Origin: Hysterium pulicare CBS 123377
Taxonomy: Eukaryota > Ascomycota > Dothideomycetes > Hysteriales > Hysteriaceae
Direction of reading: 5' to 3'
DNA length: 64,000 nucleotides
Assembly (NCBI GenBank): GCA_000467715.1
Contig: AJFK01001027.1
Coordinates: 30,050-94,049 of the forward strand
The stretch's first letter is position 1; every line of letters begins with the position of its first letter. Positions 11,898 through 22,825 of the stretch are shown here, piece after piece. The notes below the pieces were generated by a model, which saw nothing but the letters and a program-made list of their open reading frames with translations, made no database searches and was not told the origin of the DNA. A program made the position numbers and the translations under genes.

Positions 11898-12385
11898 TGG
11901 GTTTTGCTGGGGCTGCTGTACTGTAGGACATATATCTCATCAGAAGGAATGCTGCGTGGGTTGCGTACTGCGCACCTACATTTGTCTCTTTTGGAAGGGA
12001 AGAACTTCTAGCCAATATCCCAACGTAAAACATCTGTTCAACTTATAATCAAGTACCATCTTCACAGATCAGAAAGTGGCGATTTACTTTCACAATAAAT
12101 ATCTTCATACTCTAATGTATACAACCTCCCACACAAATCCGTCAAGATACGAAAAGAAATCAGCATAAAATATCCCGCCAAACCCCCCAATTCAGAAATC
12201 CACACATATATCAATGCCCGCGTGCCGGAGCGTAGAAATGACGAAACATCAATCTAAATCACCAAGATAACATGACTGAGATCATAACCATAAATATCAT
12301 ACCAAACAACTCAAGAAAAAAAGATGCTAGGAAGATAGGCAGGTAACCTGCGCCAGCCAGCCATCCAATACCCCCTACCAAACGC
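11898..12385. other. Convergent intergenic spacer
   Basis: The A/T-rich spacer (tail to tail) holds AATAAA-like runs near 12095 and holds the 3' UTRs of both neighbours. No coding signal is seen. Confidence 0.55.
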
Positions 12386-13025
12386 TCAAGCATCCTCAGT
12401 CTCGACTTTCTTAGCCGATGGTGCACCCTCAACTTCCTATTACAAAATATGTCAGTTCATGCTCAACACGTGACTGATAAAGAAACAAGGTAGGTAAGCA
12501 ACTCACATCGTCAGCTTTCCGTTTCGCACCCTTCACACCCTCCTGCACCGGACTCAAAGGCGGCGTAAGCATCTGCGCTGTTGAACTTGTTGGCCTCGCC
12601 CCCACTGGCCTCCCCACACCCATACTCCTCGCCGCATCCGCCAGCCCGGGCCCGACGATATTCTTGTCGCCGACGACGACGGCGCCGCAGTTTATGTTGA
12701 TGGTTATGTTCCCCGGTCTTATTTGTGCGTCGTGTTCGGGAGACGATGGCGAGGGGGAGGAGGAGGAGAGCATGTCGTGGATTAGAGATGTGAGACGGGT
12801 TGCGTCGAGGGGCGGGATACTGATGATGTTTCCGGAACCGCGGATTTGGGTTGCGGCGTTGAGGGTTAGGGTTGTGGTGGAGGGTTCTTCTTCTTCGTCG
12901 TCGGAGGTGGAGGTGGTGGATGGGAGATGGGGGTTGGTGGGGGTGTAGGCTGGTGGGGGGATGATGGGTGCTTGGTGTTGAGGTTGAGGCTGGGATTGGG
13001 GGAGGGTGGTGGTGTGTTTTTCCAT
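12386..13025 (-). CDS. Small conserved-looking protein of unknown function
   Basis: On the minus strand, exon 1 is 13025-12507 and exon 2 is 12436-12386. The 70-bp intron has GTGAGT donor and AATAG acceptor. The product is 189 aa. The N-terminal 60 residues are Pro/Thr/Gln-rich, then an acidic DDEEEE stretch. A compact core at about residues 65-140 contains RGSGNIISIPP and GNITININCGAVVVGDKNIVGPG, which looks like beta structure. The C-terminus is KGAKRKADDE followed by SAKKVETEDA, a possible nuclear signal next to an acidic tail. The open frame continues upstream of 13025 without another ATG. I do not recognise the family. Coding is likely because the splice keeps frame and the core is non-repetitive. 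Confidence 0.7.
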
Positions 13026-14494
13026 TTCTTTGGGTTGAAGATGGGGAGGTTGGTGGAGATAGATGTTTGTTGAGATGGTCCGTAGATTTCGTGAAGATGG
13101 CGCGGATATGGAAAAATATATCTGAATATGATGATAGATCCGTACAAGATTTCGGTCAAGGTGTTGAGAAGATGAAGAGGTTGTTGGATGGCTTTTCAAG
13201 TGCGATAAATTGAGGAATAATAATTATGTACAACCGTAATATAGATTCGCAGATCGTTTGTTGTTTGTTCAATAGATGGCAGAAGAGATTTTTGTAAAGT
13301 GACAACAATGTATGGAAGATGTCAATGAGATAAAGGGAGACAAAGTAGCATGGTAAACTTGTATGGGTGCGTGGGAAAGCATTCTTATACGGGGACCTTA
13401 CCGGCACCGTCTATTGAGAGCGGGAAGTTACTAGGTACTACAATAATACTACGACGGATGCAGGGCACAATAGCAACGGGATATTGCGCCACCTATTGTG
13501 AACGGTAGGTGAGTCGCGCGCGGGGCTACTACGGCGGCATGGGCGGTGGAGAATGTGTTTCATGTGTGCGTGTCGTTGCTATTGTGGAGTGTTTTCTGAA
13601 TAGAAAATGGTAGCGCAGGAGAACAATACCACGAGTGCCACCGCAGTATCCCCGAAAATGCGACCAATGAGTTGAGGTTGGTATTGAAATTTGGCCTGTC
13701 AAAAAGCTCGCTTGACCAGCCATCCTTCGCGTCAACACCAGCGGTAGGGTGGCCGGCAAAGAGAACAATGGAAAACCATAATAGCAGAATGCCAACCCAT
13801 GCCTATTGAATGCCCCCTTGATATTATTCATCACCCTCCTCCGCATGTTGACTTTCTATTGTGTCACGGTTCTGTCAATTGCTCCGGCCGCAACCCCACA
13901 AGGCTGAGGAAAGAGTGGCAAACAGCCATCCTCGTCGCGCCCGAACCCGAGTATCCAAGATGACGGCCTTTTCCTTTTCAAAACATTCGAGCGCAAGTTT
14001 CGCATGCCTTTTCGAACTCATCATGTGTCTCACAAGAGGATGGAGGGAAGGCTGGATAGGCACGGCCCAGATTTCCATGTACCATTCACTTACCCCTCCA
14101 TCATTACGGTAGCCTAAACCCATTGAGAGGTTAATGTCAGCTCTCCATGCAAGACCATCTGCACGATGCCTTTCAGCTCCTTCACCGGTCCAATCATCCA
14201 CTATTGGTCGCCTTGTCCTTCAATACGTTATGCCTGGCTGTAGGCTGGCCGGACGGCTGAGCAGGGCGGCCGCTGCTGCCTTCGTATCCCATCATGACTT
14301 TAACTTTCCATCACTCCATGGTCTTCACCAGTTTGCGCAGTCTTTGATATTTATCATTTCGTTTCTTTTGATCCTTCTGGCTCTCTTTGTTTCCATTTTT
14401 TTCGAGGAGAAAACTCACGGAACGAGGCTCGTTCAGTCCAGATCAATCGTTTTATCTCGCATAGTGAAAGAACCTGCTTTCGAAGTTATTTAGC
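13026..14494. other. Divergent intergenic region upstream of the ankyrin gene
   Basis: About 1.5 kb. Frames at minus 13529-13846 and minus 13875-14201 lack motifs. A T/C-rich tract at 14340-14420 directly before the ankyrin start fits a fungal promoter and leader. Nothing else is supported. Confidence 0.5.
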
Positions 14495-17302
14495 ATGGCC
14501 TCTTCATCTACAGAGAACCCCGTGTCTAATATTAGTGATGCTGTTGAATCGCTTGATATTTCGTCCGACCTCAAAGACTGTGTCAAATCCGACTCTGAGA
14601 ATCATCAGCCGCACAGCCTGGAGGACATCACCGAGGAGCCTGACAACGACGATGCCTCCAGTTGCGGCTCATGGGAAAACGTTCCCGAAGAAGCGGATGC
14701 AATTAAAGTCAACCGCATCGACTATCAAGGTTTCTTCAAGGCTGCCGATGAGGGAAATATCCACAAGCTCAAAGAGATCCTGGAGTCCGGAGCAGATATT
14801 GAGAGGGAGTCAAGAAGAGGGTGCACCGCACTCGTGGTTGCTATTGTTGCAGGACAGATTGAAGCAGCCAGATTCCTCCTCGGCAAAGGTGCGGATGTTG
14901 CCCATCGAGGTATGTCTCTACCGCCACTGGTTCACGCTCTCGCAAACGGAGGACCTGACGGGCTCGAAATAATGAAACTGCTCATGGATGCTGGTGCCAA
15001 CCCGAAGACCATTTCTGGAAAGGATCGAAAGGACGTTCTTCATTGGGCTTGTTCAGATGGTCAACCGGAAGCGGTCGAACATCTTCTGAGCAAAGGCCTT
15101 GATATCAACAGCCATTGCCGCAGGGGTTGCACACCCCTAATTCTTGCCGCAGAGGGAGGACATATTGAAGTTGCAGAGATCCTGTTAAAACATGGTGCTG
15201 ATCTCAAAGACCGCAGCGAGAACGGAGGAACTTTACTTATATGGTCAGCCTGTCACAATCGTGTGGAAACGGCCAAGTATTTCCTCGAGAAAGGCCTGGA
15301 CATCAATGATACCGACAAAGTTGGTCATACTGCATTGATTCTTGCTGCACATTTCGGCAACCTCGACATGGTGAACTTCCTTCTCGACACTGGAGCCGAT
15401 CCGCACAAGCAGTCTCAAATTGGGGAGACAGGTCTGCAGGCCGCAGCTTTGGCAGGCCATGCAGATGTTGTGAAGAGATTGCTCGAAGCTGGATGCGATC
15501 CAAAGACGAAGTCCAACGCCGGTAGCGACGCCTTGACTCTTGCAATCACAAAGCAAGAAGTGGATGTCGTAAAGGTCCTCCTCAAAGCCCAGGGCGGCGA
15601 GGATTACCCGGTGGACAGCATTTCGCTTCAATTTGCCCTAGCTAATAAACATTCAACAATCAAGTCTCTCATCAGTGTTTCATCTCTTGTTTATCCTCGG
15701 ATCGTCAAATCTGAGTCAACTAGAGATTATGACTGGCTTGCCTGGGTTATCGAGGAGGGCGGCGAACTGGTGAAAGGGCGAGCTCTGACGGAGATCCTTC
15801 ACTATGCACTGGAAGAGCAGGACTTAGAGCTAGTTAAGGCTCTTGTAAACCAACAATGCGATCTAGACACGTGCCTCGAATCAGGCTTTACTCCCCTCTC
15901 CTTCTGCGTCAGGCGTCGCAACAAAGATATGGTGCGGCTTCTTCTCGATGCCGGTGCGGATATAAACCTTCAGAACGAAAAAGGCCTTACTGCGCTTGAC
16001 GAAGCCATCACCGACTTACCCAACCTAGAGAACCCGGATATTGTGGATGTTTTACTTAGACCTGGCCTGCGCATTAATCGCGGTAGAAATAGAGGTGTCA
16101 CTGCTTTCGCTATCGTTCTCTCGAAGATGACCGACATCTGGGACAAGCTCGCAGAACGCATGTTAGAGTGTGTCGAAGATGTGAATGAAGATAAGGATGA
16201 TATTGGAAGTAGTCTACTCCACGTAGCAGCGTTGAATGACCGCCACGATTTCATGAAACTACTCCTGGAAAGGGGAGCCGACCTCGAAAGCAAAGACGAA
16301 TTCGGTGTCACCCCGCTTCTCCTGGCTGTCCAGCATTCCACCCGCGAAACTTTTTCCCTACTTCTTGAGAAAGGCGCAAATCCTCATGCGACATACCGCG
16401 CGGGAGCAAGAGCACTTCACGGCGTAGCCGCGCTCGGTCGTATCGAGAACATGCAATACCTCCTCCAGAAAGGTCACGATATCGAAGCACTCACCGAGAA
16501 GGACTACACGCCCTTAGCATGCGCTCTAACATGGGGTCAAGAAGCCGCAGCACTCTTCCTCCTCTCCAAAGGCGCAAATGCCAAATGCAAAACCGAGAAA
16601 GGCGTGACTGCGCTCCACTTCGCCTCCAAGAACGGTCTAGAAGACGCAGTGCGCGAGCTATTAGAACTTGGCTGCGAAGTCGATGCTAGGAGCGAGGAAG
16701 GATTGACACCTCTCCACGAAGCCTGCGCTACAGGCACACCCGCCATCGTCCAGATGCTTTTAGCAAAAGGAGCAGATATCGAGCTTGAGTTACCGAGTGG
16801 AGATCGACCATTGCACGTAGCGCTCATCGGCGAACAAGAAGACGTCGCCTCCCTCCTCATCTCATCCGGCGCGTCTCTAAAGGCGAAAGCATCCAAAGGT
16901 CGCTCTCCCCTCCACCTAGCATCCGAGCACAACCTCGTCCGCGCCGCCGAGCTCCTCATCGACGCCGGCTGTTCCCTCGAAGACATCGACACCGATACCT
17001 GGACACCGCTCTGCTCGTTCGGCGGACGCCACGTCGTCGAGTTGCTGATTAATCGGGGCGCGAACGTCAATTATACGGATAAAGATATGTGGAATCCGTT
17101 GCATCAGGCGGTGCAGAGTGATGAATTTCGAGAAGCGAGGCTGTTGATGCGGGCGGGTGTTAGTCTGGATGTCAGGACTACGGATGATGGGTTGACGGTT
17201 TGGGAGCGGGCTATGGATAAAGAGGATAAGGAGACGAGCGAGGAGTGGTTGGGGATGCTTGTTCAGGAGAGGGATAGGAGGAGGGAGGCAGAGGGGTTGT
17301 GA
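14495..17302 (+). CDS. Ankyrin-repeat protein (935 aa)
   Basis: An intron-free frame from ATG 14495 to TGA 17302. Residues 1-70 are acidic and Ser-rich. From about residue 75 to 905 the protein is almost all ankyrin repeats, roughly two dozen, recognisable by repeated G-x-TPLxxA, AVxxLLxxGADI and GHxEVVKxLL-type segments. The repeats around 375-430 and 520-570 are degenerate, so the array falls into three blocks. No kinase, NACHT, HET or membrane domain is attached. Ankyrin arrays bind proteins; a specific partner cannot be read from sequence. The third-position C bias rises towards 16.3-17.0 kb. Many fungi carry expanded families of such genes, so paralogues elsewhere are likely. Confidence 0.9.
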   Translation: MASSSTENPVSNISDAVESLDISSDLKDCVKSDSENHQPHSLEDITEEPDNDDASSCGSWENVPEEADAIKVNRIDYQGFFKAADEGNIHKLKEILESGADIERESRRGCTALVVAIVAGQIEAARFLLGKGADVAHRGMSLPPLVHALANGGPDGLEIMKLLMDAGANPKTISGKDRKDVLHWACSDGQPEAVEHLLSKGLDINSHCRRGCTPLILAAEGGHIEVAEILLKHGADLKDRSENGGTLLIWSACHNRVETAKYFLEKGLDINDTDKVGHTALILAAHFGNLDMVNFLLDTGADPHKQSQIGETGLQAAALAGHADVVKRLLEAGCDPKTKSNAGSDALTLAITKQEVDVVKVLLKAQGGEDYPVDSISLQFALANKHSTIKSLISVSSLVYPRIVKSESTRDYDWLAWVIEEGGELVKGRALTEILHYALEEQDLELVKALVNQQCDLDTCLESGFTPLSFCVRRRNKDMVRLLLDAGADINLQNEKGLTALDEAITDLPNLENPDIVDVLLRPGLRINRGRNRGVTAFAIVLSKMTDIWDKLAERMLECVEDVNEDKDDIGSSLLHVAALNDRHDFMKLLLERGADLESKDEFGVTPLLLAVQHSTRETFSLLLEKGANPHATYRAGARALHGVAALGRIENMQYLLQKGHDIEALTEKDYTPLACALTWGQEAAALFLLSKGANAKCKTEKGVTALHFASKNGLEDAVRELLELGCEVDARSEEGLTPLHEACATGTPAIVQMLLAKGADIELELPSGDRPLHVALIGEQEDVASLLISSGASLKAKASKGRSPLHLASEHNLVRAAELLIDAGCSLEDIDTDTWTPLCSFGGRHVVELLINRGANVNYTDKDMWNPLHQAVQSDEFREARLLMRAGVSLDVRTTDDGLTVWERAMDKEDKETSEEWLGMLVQERDRRREAEGL

Positions 17303-18210
17303 TTTGGTTTGGGGGATTTCTGATGATGAGAGCTTGAGGAAGAGTAGAGGGTGTTTTTGAACGAGTTTGAGTTTGGGAGCGAAATTGTAAACTGGGTATT
17401 TTAGCACACTGAGAGCTGGTCTTTTCTCTCTGTGCACGGCGGCGTAAACGTGCAGGAATCTTTATATGGGTGTTGGGTGAGGTGTTTGGAGGTTATCTGC
17501 CGTCCTTAAGTATGCGATCTATATGGTTTAGGTAGCTGCATGAATCATGACAATATAGGAAATAACAATACATAACGTTCCTCTTGCTATGTACGGCATG
17601 AAGTATCTAAGCCTACACCTACAGCGGATCATAATCATCATATTGATTTCATTTTTGCTCTACTCGCCCATCTGAGATCCGTTCATCACTATTACCCCAG
17701 CACATGTGGACTTTGTACAAAGACCTCAGGTAAGGTTAGAAGATAATACACAACCTTAATAAAATAGTTTTCTTTAACTCTAGTATATTATATGTAGGAA
17801 AATAAGTATATATTTTAACTTATAATAGTCTCTTTTCCTTACCATTACTAACTAGGCTCTGACCATAAAGCTCCAGCAGGTAAAGCTAAGTGCATCGACA
17901 TTATTTTACAGCATGGGACACGATATAGGGGCATGTTGTCCAGCATGTTTGGAAATGCGTATGCTATCATACTTGCTATACCTCAGACTTATCATTGTAT
18001 CCACTGCTGGGATTATTCTTCCCTTTGCTCTGATACGCTTTAACCTTTAACCTTTAACTTCAACACTCCTCGGGAAATCGATGTGAGTTCCGCTCCGTCC
18101 ATATATTAGCACTGACCTCCTTGCCACCAGCCGAGGCCATCTCCAACCTCTGTGCGGAGCCCCAAGCATCTCCCATAGAGCGAAGTTCAAGCGCTAGAGC
18201 AGTGAAGCTC
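17303..18210. other. Gene-poor spacer with AT-rich patch
   Basis: About 900 bp tail-to-tail spacer. A patch at about 17740-17835 is strongly AT-rich with TATATTATATG-like sequence and could be a decayed repeat. Three tandem CTTTAAC units lie at 18038-18058. No coding frame is supported. Confidence 0.5.
18038..18058. repeat. CTTTAAC x3 tandem repeat
   Basis: Three perfect 7-bp units in tandem. It is short and probably a simple chance repeat; it is not a telomere repeat (TTAGGG-type). Confidence 0.7.
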
Positions 18211-19242
18211 TTACCGCTCCCTAACCAGAATCTCCTTCTCCGTCCTCTTTAATACATAGATCCAATGCACAATCTTCGGCTTCCCCACCTCCCCTCCCCT
18301 CTCCTTAACAACAACCTCCTCCATCCTCTCCAAGTTCCACAGCTCCCCGGGATGCGGAAACCCACTCATGGTTAGATTCTCTGGTATCTCGTCATCTTCG
18401 AACGAGGGAGAAGGATATGGGGAATATGAAGATGGAGGGAGGAAGGGGAATCGGGATGAGGAGTAGGAGACTGAGATCCAGTAGCCGCTTGGTTTAGTCA
18501 GGAGGGCGAGATGTAGGGCTAGGATGTGGAGAGGGTGGAGGAAGGCGGGGGAGGTGGGGGAGTTTGAGATTGAATCTGAGGGAAGTGGTTGGGGTTTTGG
18601 AGGAGATGATTTGATGGAATGAGAGGGCGAGTAGAGTGGGTATGGTATGGAAATCGGGATATCGTCGGAACAGGCTATGGAGTCTGAGGTGGATTTTTCT
18701 ATGACTATGCTGTAGGTGGCTGGGTTGCAGGTTGAGAGGAGGGAGGGGAGCGAGAGGATATTGGTATGGGACCAGCGCATGTAGCGTTCTGGGGTTGACC
18801 GAGATGGATGTTGAGACGGCGAGAAGGAACGAAAGAGCGGTGCAATTCGATTGGAAACCTCTCTTTCGTCGGGATCCTGCACGCTATCGCTTTTCTCGTT
18901 TTGCGCCTCATCTATGTCTTCATTGTCCTCTCTGCTCTCGATTGGGGCTAGGAATATCTCCACCTCCCTCTTCTTCCCAATCTCAATTGCCGTTTTCGAA
19001 TAATCGACATTATGTATCTGCTCTGGGTCCTTGACATGAGCTCGGAGGTGATACGAAAGCAGTGACGTCCCACATCCAACATGCAGGATCTCGGGCGTCT
19101 CCTCTCCGCAATCTTTCAACGCAGCAACCAGAGCAGGATCGGTGATAGTCGGTGACTCCAGCCATTCGAAAGGATTCGGATTGGCTGTGAATCGATTGTC
19201 CCAGTAAGCCTGGGAACCGAAAGACGGAGGTGCCGGTGGCAT
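18211..19242 (-). CDS. Class I SAM-dependent methyltransferase, METTL13/ECE2-like
   Basis: A single exon of 343 aa from ATG 19242. The N-terminus has FGSQAYWDNRF and PFEWL, the entry motif of the METTL13/ECE2-like methyltransferases. Motif I is EILHVGCGTSLLSYHL, followed by the acidic position in IHNVDYSKTAIEIG. The region after it is expanded by acidic and Ser/Pro-rich inserts (about residues 100-160 and 215-240), so the Rossmann fold is interrupted compared with typical 200-250 aa family members. The C-terminal strand IVHWIYVLKR closes the fold. Related proteins methylate lysines of translation factors, but the substrate here is unknown. Confidence 0.8.
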   Translation of the reverse strand: MPPAPPSFGSQAYWDNRFTANPNPFEWLESPTITDPALVAALKDCGEETPEILHVGCGTSLLSYHLRAHVKDPEQIHNVDYSKTAIEIGKKREVEIFLAPIESREDNEDIDEAQNEKSDSVQDPDEREVSNRIAPLFRSFSPSQHPSRSTPERYMRWSHTNILSLPSLLSTCNPATYSIVIEKSTSDSIACSDDIPISIPYPLYSPSHSIKSSPPKPQPLPSDSISNSPTSPAFLHPLHILALHLALLTKPSGYWISVSYSSSRFPFLPPSSYSPYPSPSFEDDEIPENLTMSGFPHPGELWNLERMEEVVVKERGGEVGKPKIVHWIYVLKRTEKEILVRER

Positions 19243-19518
19243 TGAGGGAAACTGGGTTGTTGATGCTAGTTAGATAGCCAGTATTGTTAGCATAAGCTGC
19301 GGTTTGGGCTCACTTTGTTAGTTTCAATGGTGTTATATTAGTAGGTGATCAGTGTTTTTTGTTTCTTCCGTGACATGAGTAAAATGTGATGTATTCGTGT
19401 CGATCACGAAATAAATGAGTAGGGCTGCGGCTCGGAGAATCCTCCCCTCCGAACTTCGATATCTTCATTCGCAAACACTGACCTCCGCACGCATCAATTC
19501 CCTCCCTAAACATACACC

Positions 19519-20516
19519 ATGGCGATCCCTTCAGCCTCCTTACCACGCTTCCTCCTCCCACGCGCTCAATTCCTCCTCCGACCTTCCCGCCCTCTCCTAC
19601 GAGCCCTCCCATCCACCACCCCATCCATCCGCCATGCCTCCAAAAAGACCACACCGCAAACGGGCAAACCACTCATACTCGAGAAACCTGAAAAGTTCAA
19701 TCCACCTTCTCACGGTCGCCGACTACCGAAAACAAGGTCAGGCATGGGGAAAGAGTATGGACCGAAACCTACGGCCGAGGACCTGCATCGATTCAAAACG
19801 AAAAAGTATCCGAATATGATGGCGCCGGAGGGGACGCGCATGCATTGGTTTTTGCATAGTCGGAGTGTGCATGTTTGGATTACTATGGTGAGATTTCACC
19901 CTCTCGACTTCCCTTCGTGTTCTTTTCCGTCTTAGAAGCATTTGCCCAAATCTCAATCCCATCCCAATTTCTCAACCCCTCACGATCCAGGCGATCATCA
20001 AGTAATGAATCTAACACCTCCCACCAGTCTGTCCTCCTCTCCCTAGCCCTCGGCGCCGTCTTCGTAAACTTCCACACCACAACCCCCTACCGGGACCTCC
20101 TCCCCTCGGCCCGCTCCTTCCTAACCAGCCCGCTAGCCTCCCTCTCCCAGTTCATAGAAGTCTACAAAATGCACACGGCGTACACGAGCGCACAAACTGC
20201 CGAAAGAAGAAAAGAGAAGGTCGAGGATGTGAAGAAGAGGGCTGAGTATCGGAAGGCGCATGGGTTGGAAAAGGAGGATGATTTTTGGGGGTGGACGGCT
20301 AAGAGTGATGCTGAGGCTTTGGGGCCGGCGATTACGGGGACCGACAAGGCTGTAGTTGGGGCTGGAGCTGGAGCTGGAGCCGGAGCCGGGCAGGGCGAAG
20401 GAGAGGGGTTGGTGAGGAGGAAGGAGGGGGTTTGTGAGGATGATCCGAGGTATTATATCGGTGCTGATGGAGTTAGGAGGAGGAGGGTGAAGAAGTGGTT
20501 TGGGATTTGGGAATAA
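19519..20516 (+). CDS. Putative mitochondrial inner-membrane protein of unknown function
   Basis: Two exons, 19519-19887 and 20028-20516, give 285 aa. The intron is 140 bp, the largest in the window, with GTGAGA donor and CTAAC branch site. The first 40 residues are rich in Arg, Leu, Ser and Pro with no acidic residue, a strong presequence. One membrane helix is formed across the splice: VHVWITM then SVLLSLALGAVFVNF (about residues 117-138). After it come a charged helix (EVYKMHTAYTSAQTAERRKEKVEDVKKRAEYRKAHG) and an Ala/Gly run (20361-20390). The end, DPRYYIGADGVRRRRVKKWFGIWE, looks conserved. The layout suggests a single-pass organelle membrane protein. I do not recognise a named family. Confidence 0.75.
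20361..20390 (+). repeat. In-frame GCTGGA microsatellite (Gly-Ala run)
   Basis: Five units of GCTGGA/GCCGGA inside the mitochondrial membrane protein gene encode alternating Ala-Gly. The length is likely to vary between strains. Confidence 0.8.
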
Positions 20517-21183
20517 ATAGCCAGTGAACGAGGGAGACTGCTGTCTCGGTTGGCAATGTATCTTTCTGTAGTGATATAGTAAGAAGAGGAATTGTGGTGT
20601 ATTTATAGCTATTGGCCCACAAGGTTGTTCTACATCTTTCGTTCCTAGCGAATGGCGCGTTCTGCATGCATTCGAAATGCGATTCGAAGTATATAATAAT
20701 ATATCGCTCTTCTCTCTCGAGTGGGGACCGGATGCATATACCATCAGCTGTGTGCTTTACGCTTTCGTGAAATTCGAACACTTGCAGATTGTAGATTACA
20801 GCATTCAACTTAATTCAGCCGTTGAAAAGCTATATTGAAATCTACAAACATGAAAGTTTGATGTCAGCGAGCCAGGTAAGTAGGCCGTTATAACAACTCC
20901 ACTTGCTCTGCTCATGCTCGTCTATATACACAATACCGAGGACAATATTACCGCCCTACCGCCATTTCATCCCATTGGGAACGCCATTTACCCGATCCAA
21001 CGCCTGGGTCGTAAGCCGTCAACAAAAGTTGAGAAGGACAACACTGACTGTCCTACAAGAATTTGATAATGACCTTTCATGTCAACAGCCAGAGAAGGGG
21101 AAATAAACCGATGTAAGATATCCGCGAAAACACCTGTGATGCTCCTACAAACAAACAAACATAACGCCATTATCGTGAGTGCC
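20517..21183. other. Convergent spacer before the SIR2 gene end
   Basis: A 667-bp tail-to-tail region, AT-rich, holding 3' UTRs. ATATAATAATATA lies near 20691. No coding frame is supported. Confidence 0.55.
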
Positions 21184-22825
21184 CTACCTCTTAGATGGAG
21201 GGATTTGAGGGTGGGTCGGCTCCATTTTCAGAGTTCCATTTGTGCCATTGGTGGTATTGGATCCATTAGAAGCTGAAGTTTGGAGTTTGACGGTGAAAGC
21301 GGCTTCGAGATCTTCGACGGGTTCTACATCGACTTTCTGATCTTCGGGGAGCATCTTGTGCTTCAATTCCCAGCCGGCTCTTCGGCAGAGTTCACCTACG
21401 ATGGTGTCGCAATCACCAAGAAGGTTAATGTCGAAATTGATGTGGTGAATGGGCTGGAAAGTTAGCTACAAGAGGACTTCTTATATCAGTGAAAGCAAAT
21501 ACTTACATCACGTGAGATGTAGATTTGTGGCACATCTCGTGGCAGAACGTTTGGTATTTCCGACACGGGCGCTACCTTCATACTCGTACCGATTACAATG
21601 ACTAGATCGGCTTTTCCCTTGTCCACGGAGCGAAGACGGTCAAAGAAATCTTGCGGTAAAGCTTCGCCGAAGAATGTAATGTCTGGCTTCATGACTCCTG
21701 GCTGCGGTATATCGTAAGCACCGTCTGAGTCATCATCGTCGTCGCCAGCCGCTCTGCGCTTCTTGGAGCCATTGGAGCTTCTCTTGCGCTTCATGCCGGG
21801 CTTATGTGCTGCGAGTTCCTGAATACATTGCTTGCATTCGGATATCTTTTGCGCTCGGATGTCGTCAAAGATTTTTTCTCCAGGAATTTTATAGCCACAC
21901 TTGCGGCAGGTTGCTGTTGCCCATGAACCGTGACACTGAATTAGTTTGTCTTTTGAGATGCCTGCGTGGCTTTCTACGTTGTCAATGTTCTGTGTGTAGT
22001 TTGTCAAAAGCTTGCCTTTTTCCTCAAGCAAACGGATGAACTGGTGAGTGGGAGTCCACTTCTTGAGATCCGGCAAAATGTCGCCTGCAAGTGAGTAAAA
22101 CGTATTTGGATCATCATCGAAATTGTGGATATCAAAGACTTGCTCTGGCTCTTGGAAGCCCATGTCCTGTAGCTTGGAGTAGAAGCCAGTGTTCTTCGAG
22201 CGAAAGTCAGGTATTCCAAGGCTAGTGGATATGCCAGCGCCCGTAATAACCATTATATTCTTGCGTTCCCGCAACAAGCGCGCAACATCATCGATGTCTT
22301 TGTATTGTGTGAGGCGGCGACGTCTGATAAGTTCTCTACTAATTGCCATCCCAAGCAATTGGTAGTAACTCTCATCCTGAAGATCTTCCAAGAACTTCGG
22401 TATGCGCACTCCGAACGCGGTTAATAGTTTACGGGCGGTCACTTTTCCGGTTGTGATGTTTTCGAATACGAATTGGCCTGCGCCGACTTCATGCAGGCGT
22501 TGGCGGAAGAGTCGGGCTTCTTCGGCCGTGCAAACGTCTGGCCCTAGATGAGGGTTAATTGACAAAGGATCACTGAATACGGACCCAATCCAAACTCACC
22601 ACCAGTGGAGTAGTCAAAGGCTTCGACTTCGTCCAGTATCTCCTCGTACAGTGACGCCGACTCCCACTGATCGTCGTCGTCTACCTTTGATTTTGGAGCC
22701 ATGGACGCGCTGGTCTGGGTCGCATCGTACGCGTTCGCAGTGGCGGACTCAGCGGTCAGGTCGATGCTTGGAGCGGCGGCCTTCTCCTGCACCATGACAG
22801 GCCCAGAGTAACCGGCGGCTGCCAT
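21184..22825 (-). CDS. Sir2/Hst1-type NAD-dependent histone deacetylase
   Basis: On the minus strand, exons are 22825-22600, 22543-21507 and 21453-21184, joining to 510 aa. The introns are 56 and 53 bp. A Sir2 N-terminal helical domain (the DUF592 type found in Sir2/Hst1) precedes the catalytic core ([19 protein letters not shown] and [17 protein letters not shown]). Core motifs are [17 protein letters not shown] (about residue 180), [10 protein letters not shown], the catalytic His in QCHGSW, zinc ligands CRKC and CKQC, and [10 protein letters not shown] basic then acidic loop ([23 protein letters not shown]) follows the zinc site. The second splice joins ISRD to [16 protein letters not shown], the expected final strand of the NAD fold. 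A Ser/Thr/Asn-rich tail ends the protein. The role is chromatin silencing by deacetylation in the nucleus. Confidence 0.93.

Noticed and set aside
18038-18058. CTTTAAC repeats as an internal telomere-like tract
   Set aside because: The unit differs from fungal TTAGGG telomere repeats and there are only three copies.
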